Origin: Tubulinosema ratisbonensis
Lineage: Eukaryota > Microsporidia > Tubulinosematidae
Direction of reading: 5' to 3'
Assembly: GCA_004000155.1 (NCBI GenBank)
Contig: RCSS01000817.1
Coordinates: forward strand, 13,527 to 27,333
DNA length: 13,807 nucleotides
This document shows, in pieces, positions 7,230 through 13,807 of this stretch (positions are counted from its first letter, which is position 1; each line of letters begins with the position of its first letter). The notes under the pieces were generated by a model that saw only the letters and a program-made list of their open reading frames with translations, was not told the origin of the DNA and did not search any database. The translations under genes were made by a program, and so were the position numbers.

Positions 7230-8126
7230 TTAGAATAATTTCTGTCCACCCTTTAAACTTAGTTACAACTACATTAGGTTTTAAGGAAAAGATTTTATAA
7301 ATCAGCTTAATTACTTTTTAGAATCACTTTATTTATTAAAAATGTGCGAATAGTTTTACACTTCGACCACAAAAAAATTCTATTAAAATTAAAAAACTTT
7401 GCGGATATTTTCATTACGTTTGTAAATCATTATTAACATAACAGACTTTAATGATTATCATGTTTAATTTTTTCTACAATTTATAAACTAGGAGTTTAAG
7501 TATAAAAGAATATTATAATAAACTGATGACAATTATTAACTATGTTAAGATTGATTAATTTAAGAATAGTTTTATCTTTAAATTTTGATTGATCTAAGTA
7601 ATGATTTTGAAATAGGATATCTAAATCATTTATGAATTAAGAAATCTTAATTTTATAATATAATTTTACCATTTTATATCTTTGAAGTAAAAAATTATAA
7701 TGTTAGTTTATTTTTAAAAGAATGTCTAAATGATGCTTAAGAATATTTATTTTAATCAAAAAGATTTCAAAACATATTTTATTTCAAAGATTATAAACTA
7801 AAATATTGTTTTTTTAGAATTGAGACCATTTTTTCACAAAAGAGATATTTTTACTCATTTTATGAATTGTAGTTCTGTTTTTTTAAAACTAAACTTCAGG
7901 CATCATATTTAAAGTTTATATTTGAAAAAAGTAGTTTTTATAGATTATATTTATGATGATTTAACAATGTTAAAATGTATTTATGTTGTTAAATTAAAAA
8001 AGCAGCTACAAAATAGAATTGAAAAAAATTTTTAAGAATCAGATTTTTTACCCAGTAAAATATTTATTTAAAAAATTGGACACAAATTTAAATATTCTAT
8101 AAATATCATAAACACTTAGCGAAGAT
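7230..8126. other. A+T-rich spacer
   Basis: No gene is seen. A 9-bp inverted repeat, ATTTAACAA/TTGTTAAAT, with an 18-nt loop lies at 7959-7994. The dispersed repeat seen left of genes A and C is not recognisable at the equivalent place left of gene B (near 7530). Confidence 0.5.
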
Positions 8127-8225
8127 ATGCGATTTTTAAAATTAGTAAAGCGTGCTGAAAATTTAAGCTTTATTGAACCTTTCACATGCATATCTAGCAT
8201 TTTTTTTGTCTTTAAAGGAAATTAA
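8127..8225 (+). CDS. Possible 32-codon small ORF
   Basis: An ATG at 8127 opens 32 codons to TAA at 8223-8225 (MRFLKLVKRAENLSFIEPFT...). The product would have a basic N-terminus and a hydrophobic second half (CISSIFFVF). The stretch is richer in G and C than its flanks, and a 7-bp hairpin, ATAACTT/AAGTTAT, lies 37 nt downstream (8263-8279). There is no CCC motif before the ATG, and ORFs this short arise by chance. I do not recognise it. Confidence 0.2.
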   Translation: MRFLKLVKRAENLSFIEPFTCISSIFFVFKGN

Positions 8226-8973
8226 TTAATAAAATAAACATAGAAAAGTTTTTTATGGTGCAATAACTTGTTAAGTTATATGTTAAATAAATTTTTTAAA
8301 ATTTTATCTTTTAACTACATATAAAAGGGGGATTTTGATTTTTTTTGTATTTCTTTTTTTTTAAATTTATCTATAATCTATGATGTTGGTAGAAATGTTA
8401 TGGTAAAAACATGCATTAGGATTAAATTAAAATAGATTCTAAATTTGCCCCAAACTATTAAAAAACAAATATAAATTAAGAAATTTTACAAACATAAATT
8501 TATTTTAATTTAAACACCTAGTACTGAGTTTGTATCCATCCTAACAGCATATGTAAAAGAAAAAAATCAATAAATAATATTACAATCAAAAGATAAAAAA
8601 AATTTATACAACAACTTAATGTAAAATGTTTCTTTACTCTTACCAGTAGCGAAAATCAGAAAAAATTGTTTTTTTCAAGTAAATTTGATGCTTCAGAATC
8701 ATAAATATAAAATTTTACAAATATAAGTATTTTTTATAAAATAAATTGTAAAATAAAATAATAAGTGTAAATCTTTTTTAAAAACATTCGTAATAAATTT
8801 CAATATCATAGATTCTTGGTTTCTTAGAAACAAATCATTTAAAAAATTTTTTACGAAGAAATAGAGTTAAAAAACTTTATTTAAGCTTTTAATTTAAAGT
8901 TGGCGAGGTTTTAAGTACAAAAGTAAGCTTTGAGTTTATCTTTGCTTTTAGAATTCTTAAAATAAAATTTTAA
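8226..8973. other. A+T-rich spacer left of gene B
   Basis: Apart from the small hairpin at 8263-8279 I see no gene, repeat or site. The sequence is poly-A and poly-T rich throughout. Confidence 0.5.
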
Positions 8974-8974
8974 T
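8969..8974 (-). promoter_or_regulatory. ATTAAA possible poly(A) signal at the end of gene B
   Basis: ATTAAA on the minus strand begins at the last base of the TAA that ends the shifted frame. It is the commonest variant of AATAAA. Its position at the second stop rather than the first (9059) mildly supports 8974 as the true gene end. It is weak alone, given the A+T content. Confidence 0.3.
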
Positions 8975-9862
8975 TAATTTCTTCCCCTCTTGTTTCTTTT
9001 TATTCTTAAAATAAGTAAAATGAAAATGGATAANACAACTAATAAAGCATAAACAAAATTATAATTTTGTAAAGCTTATATTTTCTTGGTTATTGTTGCT
9101 TAAATCTTTAACGGCCAATAGTTTTCTAGGCAAAAACATCCTGTTATCATTCTGTTCGCCATATTTGCTTATAAGTTTAAGCGATTCTTCTCTTTTTTTG
9201 AGAGTGGCGAATTTATCTGTTGAGTTTAATACTTTTTTATTACCTGTTGGTATTTTTAAATCCTTTTTATAGCAATTGTCTAATATCTCCTTAAATTTCT
9301 TAGTGATTTCTTTTCTTTTTTCTCCTCTAATCCTATTTTTTCTATTTTCAGAACCAACCATACATAAACCAAGACCATTTATATATAAATCTTGACTAAT
9401 TTTCATGATTTGTTGATCATCCAAGTTAGGTATGCTACATGCCATCTTAAATCCTTCCAAATCTTTTTTAAGATCAAAAAGAGAGTCGCGATACTTGTTC
9501 AAATGCATCTCAACCTTTTTGTTCATTTTTTTTGGTTCAACACATCGTAATGAAATATATTTAAAAAGTTGGAACAAATTTTTTTTNATTATTAACATCT
9601 TATTTAAATACTCTTCTTTTCTCTCTGTTTGATATTTAAATGAACAATAAATCATGTTTGAAAGTGAATCACTGATAAAATTTAATACTTTATCTTTTTN
9701 ATTTGCTGACTGGATCATTGTGTTATTTTTTAATCTTTTTTTTGTATTGGTGTCATTACAACATGTACATTTTTTTGTNNTATCTGGTGTACAGCATTTT
9801 TTAAATGGTTTGTTTGGGTTTAAAAAACGATCGAGGAATTTGGATGGGTTATTAACAGTCAT
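8974..9862 (-). CDS. Gene B: cysteine-rich tail-anchored paralogue of gene A, with a frame change before the membrane anchor
   Basis: The open frame as read runs 9862-9059 (267 residues) and stops just before the expected membrane segment. In the next frame, entered between 9061 and 9076, the chain continues from about 9063 with YNFVYALLVVLSIFILLILR and a basic tail (IKRNKRGRN), ending at TAA 8974-8976. This matches the anchor and tail of gene A, so the gene probably spans 8974-9862. Residues 59-168 align without gaps to 61-170 of gene A: DSLSN 65-69, SLRCVEP 104-110, Y124, LY 159-160, G163, C167. The R-[RK]-L-L motif is at 246-249. The N-terminus differs, with a Cys cluster at residues 23, 24, 32, 34 and 35 (CC-x7-C-x-CC) that could bind metal or be lipid-modified. 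The ATG is preceded 2 nt upstream by CCC. Undetermined bases at 9034, 9587, 9700 and 9779-9780, several of them after T runs, make a sequencing error the likeliest cause of the frame change. Decay or programmed +1 shifting remain possible. Function unknown. Confidence 0.78.
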
Positions 9863-9864
9863 AA

Positions 9865-9867
9865 GGG
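9865..9867 (-). promoter_or_regulatory. CCC motif before the start of gene B
   Basis: CCC lies 2 nt upstream of the ATG (GCCCTTATG). It is equivalent to the CCCC before gene A and supports this start codon. A tiny upstream reading frame (ATG CCC TTA TGA, 9859-9870) contains the motif, and its stop overlaps the gene B ATG. Confidence 0.5.
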
Positions 9868-9898
9868 CATTTACTTCTTTTGATAATTTATTAATTTA

Positions 9899-11961
9899 AT
9901 GTTTCCATTTTTAATCAGCAAAATCATTTTATATATTTTTTAAATTAATTTTTAATAAATTTGACTTTTAGAAGATTTTAAAGAGAACAACTAAAATTCA
10001 TCAACTTAAAAATGTGTTTAATCAATGATTTCTCAACAAAACATATAAAATTTACTCATTTTAAAAAATTAAAATGTTCATTTGTAAAAGTTAAATTAGA
10101 TTGTTTCCGTAACAATTAATCAAAGATTAAAAAATTAAATTTTGTTATTTTATTTTTTTTATTTTGTATCTCAAAATAATTGTAAAAAAATCTAAATATC
10201 AGCAATTTAATTTATCGAAAATAATGTTTTTAAAGTATTTTGAATTATAAGTCAGACTCTTTTTAAATTATTAATAAAATTAAAGTAAATTGCAATAAAA
10301 ATATATAAATTAGAAAGATTTAAACAACTTTTGCACTATAATAAATATATTAAAAATAAATTTAATTAAAATACAAAGCATTAGAAATAATCTTAGAAAC
10401 TTTATTTGTAAAATTAAATTTTAAATTCTTTAGAAATTTTCAAAAGAGATAAAGCACTTTATTTTTTAAATTTAACTTAAGAAAAGAAAATTTTTCTAAA
10501 TTTTAGATGATTTTTTTTCAGTCACTTACTTTTGAAAAAAATAAAAGTAATTTAATAATATTTCATTCTCTAAATTTAAAAAATTAATTTATAACTTTAT
10601 TATTGATTTTTAATGTTGTTGATGATAAATTGAAGTATTTTATGATACTCTACAATAAAGGTTTTCTTATTATTTTTAACTATCTTCAACAAATTTTATT
10701 TAACTTCAATATTTTTGTATTCATTTAAGTTAAATTGCAGTATATTCTTTTAGAAATCACATTATTATAAAATTCTATTTTAAAGAAACATGTTAAATTT
10801 TTTATCGCCAAATAAAAAATTTTTACTAAGTCATTTAACACATAAAAAGAGAGTGATCTGTTGAATTAATTTTTTATGTCATAGAAACATTTTATTAGAG
10901 AGTTTTATAAATTTATCAAGTTTAAAACAAATTTTTTAAAACAATGCAAACATAAATTATCAAAAAAAATGTAAAAACTTTAACAATAATACTTGACAAA
11001 TATATTACGATAATACTGTAGCATTTAATTCAACAAAAAATATAAATGAGATTTTAAAAAAGAAAAGTATTTAGAACTTTTTATAGTTCTTCGTACTTAA
11101 ATCGTTTTGAAATTAGTTGCAAACTTAATTAACAAATATTAATGAGAAGATTTTTATAATTACTTGTCAAAAACTTGCATCTATTAATTTAAGGCATCTG
11201 TAAATTATAGATATGTCTAATTATTATTATAAAAGAGAAATTAAAAACTCATTTACAAGATCATAAATATTTTTCTAATATCCTTAATTTTTTCAGCGGG
11301 TGGCGATTAATTATACAATAATAATCTTGAAGGTTATAAATTCAAATTTCTAAATTATTCAAAACACAATTTAAATAAAGCGTTTTTTACTTTGAGATGC
11401 TTGAATAAAATTTATTCGACAATAAAATATATTTTAGGATATCTTTAAAAAAGTAAATTAGTAGAGAAAATTTTAGAAAGATTTGATATTTTTAAGTTCT
11501 TTGCATTTTTGATTTTTATTATAATAAATACATTTTAAATTCCTGAAAGAATAAAACAATTTAATTAGATGCATATTGTTTTATATTCCATCAAAATAAA
11601 ATATTCATTTGTGCTTTCTCTTTTACATTTTTACACTCACCATTCAAAGGTATAATCATGATATAGTTTATTATTATCCTTTATTTAACATTAATATAAT
11701 AATTAAAGATTCATTTTATAATTCGTACCATAAAAAATATTTTTATTTCAGTATTTAGTTATAGGTTTACTGAAAATTTAAAAAAAATATTAAAAATTCT
11801 TAAATAATACTTCATACCAAAAGCTAAATTATATGTGTTAGGTTTTAAATATATTTTTTTTCTTGATTTTTACAATTCATTATTTGTTGAAATTATTTAT
11901 TATGTTGCTTTCTGGCAGTGTTCATTTAAAGACACTTTGCAATATAACATTAATGGCTTCT
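9899..11961. other. Long A+T-rich spacer right of gene B
   Basis: About 2 kb without a gene I can support. An 8-bp inverted repeat, TTACTTTT/AAAAGTAA, with a 9-nt loop lies at 10526-10550, and a 6-bp one, AGAACT/AGTTCT, near 11071-11088. A brief G+C-richer patch at about 11295-11308 (CAGCGGGTGGCG) opens no frame of useful length. Confidence 0.5.
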
Positions 11962-12240
11962 TATGTCTTTCAACGATTTAAGATTTCTTTCAAAATTTAT
12001 ATATTAACGTGGGTTTTTGTGTTTGTTTGTTGAATAAAAATCTTTTATGAAAGTGAGGTTTATTCGAATAGTCATTTATAAATTATTTCTTTTTTAGAGC
12101 TTCTCGACATAATTTTCATCAGACAATATTATTATTTATCAAATATGATTAAATTTTTATATCTTAGCTCATTTTTCTGTTTTAATTAAAGCTTCTAATC
12201 ACTTTGATTCTGAAATATTATCAGTACAACGCTCTTATTT
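11962..12240 (+). repeat. Dispersed repeat, right copy
   Basis: Diverged direct copy of 3230-3475 (see that entry for the anchors). The core TGTTTGTTTGT begins at 12020, 8736 bp from its partner and 1413 bp from the end of gene C. Small insertions and deletions separate the blocks of similarity, so the copies are old. I cannot tell whether it is a transposon remnant or part of a larger duplicated block. Confidence 0.62.
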
Positions 12241-13432
12241 TAAGAAATTTATTATTTTTTCATTATTCCTCGGTTATTTTCTTTTTTAAATTGATGATTG
12301 AATTTGGTATACTAAATTTCTACATGTATCTAGGTTAATCTGAAAAGTCTTAATAAGTTTTTTTGTTTATTTTTTGCTTTTATTTTATAAAAATATACTT
12401 CTATTGTCAAAACTCACTGAGTCGTTGCCATTTAAAAGTAAAAAATCTTAGAAATTTTCGCTAAACTATTTTTAAGTTAATCTTTTGATAGTGATTCTTG
12501 TTCTTTGTCCTCATTCTGTAATATTTTTTTATATAAATTTTTTCAGAAAAATAATTTTATTATTTTTCTCAATTACGACAATAGTTTTTTAAATTAAATG
12601 TGATTGTTACTTTCTAAGTGATTTTTTAACCCCTTTCCTCTTTATATGATTTTTATTCTATTTATTATTTCGATATAAGTTATCATTTTAAATATATCTA
12701 TGCCAACTTGTGTACATAACAAAATTTTATTAAGTAGATTCGTTTTTAATGTTCTTGTAACCATGTTTATCTATTTATATTTGATTATTATATTTTAGCT
12801 TATTCATTAGATCTTAATTTATCAGTTCATTTTATTTTAAATTAAATGTTTAGTTGTAATTTACAACGTTTGCTGGAAACAAAGTCTTAGACAAATTTAT
12901 TAACATTTTTATGAGTTTCTTTACTAAAAACAATTTAATGTTTTTTTATGGTGAAAGGTTGAATTCGTAAGTTTTGTAGCCTCGCTTTTGATACTTTCTA
13001 AAAATATTAAGAAATCTATTAATTTGAATATAATCGTATTTTTCCTTTAGTAGCTTAAAAAACAAGTGAATTCCATTTTTTTCTTCTGAATATTTTATTA
13101 TTTATTTAAAAAATATTTAACAGCAATCATTTTTTATAATAATTGTTCTTTTTAATTTTTTTTTCTTCTACAGTTTTTAACTTAGAATTCTGATTAAATA
13201 AAAAAATATTTTCATCAAAAAAAATTTAATAATATTTTAAATTTTACATATACTGAAAAGATATTAATATGTTACAGAATATATATCTCTTTAAACGTTT
13301 ATTTAAACTAAATCTCAAAATTAAAACACAAACTTTAAGCAATTATAAAATTTAACAAAAATATTTTTCTCAAAAAAAGAATTAAAAACAGAATTTGATC
13401 TATTTTTTCCTAAAAAAATTTTACAAATTACT
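12241..13432. other. A+T-rich spacer left of gene C
   Basis: No gene or clear site is seen. Unlike the matching interval left of gene A, it lacks the G+C-enriched insert and the broken minus-strand gene, which suggests those entered the gene A flank later. Confidence 0.45.
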
Positions 13433-13437
13433 TTATT
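13432..13437 (-). promoter_or_regulatory. AATAAA overlapping the stop of gene C
   Basis: On the minus strand CAA TAA A contains AATAAA, which spans the last sense codon, the stop and one base beyond. Gene A has the same hexamer at its stop. Confidence 0.5.
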
Positions 13438-13807
13438 GATTTGAATTACGTTCAATCTTTTTGACAGTCAAACTTTTGATAAGATATCCTACAAACAATC
13501 CAATAGTAACACCAGAACACCCTATAAGTATCTTATTATCATACCAATCAGTAGAATTAGGTTTTCCAAGTGTTTCTTCAGGTCTACATTTTTTCTTTTC
13601 CAAATATTTTAAACACATATCATAGCTAAATAAAAATAAAAAATCATCAGTTTTTAAATCAAGTTTTTTTTCATTGAAATTTTTTAACTCATTTAATTTT
13701 GTTCTTGCAGTTTTGATTAACAAATCATCAATCTTATTTTCGTCATTTGTTTTTTTATAATCTTCATAAATGAGTTTTAAAGATGATTTTAAATCAGGTA
13801 ATAATTT
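13433..13807 (-). CDS. Gene C (5' part outside the window): third tail-anchored membrane protein
   Basis: The frame is open from the right edge to TAA at 13433-13435, giving 124 visible codons; the start lies outside. No ATG is needed at 13723, since the frame simply continues rightward. The visible part begins LLPDLKSSLKLIYEDYKK, is charged and probably helical, and contains CLKYLEKKKC. It then has one transmembrane segment (ILIGCSGVTIGLFVGYLI, about visible residues 93-110) and a basic tail, KSLTVKKIERNSNQ. The architecture and strand match genes A and B. Sequence similarity is only suggestive: a Leu/Lys-rich helix, then a ten-residue block ending in Cys like ELYNEGYIIC of gene A. The linker to the membrane is much shorter, and R-[RK]-L-L is absent. 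AATAAA overlaps the stop (13432-13437). It may be a diverged family member or an unrelated tail-anchored protein. Function unknown. Confidence 0.75.
   Translation of the reverse strand, partial: KLLPDLKSSLKLIYEDYKKTNDENKIDDLLIKTARTKLNELKNFNEKKLDLKTDDFLFLFSYDMCLKYLEKKKCRPEETLGKPNSTDWYDNKILIGCSGVTIGLFVGYLIKSLTVKKIERNSNQ

Noticed and set aside
9432..9899. + strand ORFs at 9432-9632 and 9654-9899
   Set aside because: They are shadows of gene B, which is supported by its paralogue on the other strand.
11281..11345. Minus-strand coding trace around the CAGCGGGTGGCG patch
   Set aside because: Fewer than 25 codons without an ATG, and no support from neighbours.
1..13807. CRISPR array, tRNA genes, bacterial operons or phage genes
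   Set aside because: No regularly spaced near-identical repeats with unique spacers were found; the 23-bp units at 1085-1198 and 2660-2831 are contiguous transposon ends. No cloverleaf was found. Gene spacing and signals are eukaryotic.

Overview
The window is very A+T rich (about four bases in five by eye) and gene-poor. It most resembles a gene-sparse stretch of a microsporidian genome of the large, A+T-rich type (Edhazardia-like or Anncaliia-like). This is an inference from several signs. The intact genes lack introns. A CCC/CCCC run lies 2-7 nt before two of the start codons. AATAAA or ATTAAA overlaps or abuts the stop codons. There is also a decayed Tc1/IS630-type transposon. No rRNA, tRNA or universally conserved gene is present to settle the taxonomy.

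Layout. 1-1039: A+T-rich sequence with no gene, holding a 24-bp perfect palindrome. 1040-2831: a dead Tc1/mariner-IS630 element flanked by TA. It has long inverted ends built of tandem ~23-bp units and a transposase broken by frame changes and two stops, with two of its three catalytic residues replaced. 3230-3475: one copy of a dispersed repeat; the second is at 11962-12240. 3614-3885: a G+C-enriched, hairpin-rich 226-bp insert between 23-bp direct repeats. 4025-4380: a probable broken coding region on the minus strand. 4733-5602 (-): gene A, 289 codons. 6496-6562: a nested inverted repeat. 6758-7229: a second G+C-enriched island with weak coding traces. 8974-9862 (-): gene B, a clear paralogue of gene A whose membrane-spanning end lies in another frame. 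13433 to the right edge (-): gene C, cut by the window, with the same C-terminal membrane anchor and basic tail.

The most interesting content is the set of three co-oriented genes (A, B, C), spaced about 4.2-4.5 kb apart. All encode proteins with no visible signal peptide, a soluble helical N-terminal part, one C-terminal transmembrane segment and a short basic tail (tail-anchored architecture). A and B align without gaps for about 105 residues and share a second motif, R-[RK]-L-L, just before the membrane. I do not recognise the family. The dispersed repeat lies at nearly the same distance from the stop codons of A (1449 bp) and C (1413 bp), which fits an old segmental duplication. The proteins may be an expanding lineage-specific membrane family, but no function can be assigned from sequence alone.
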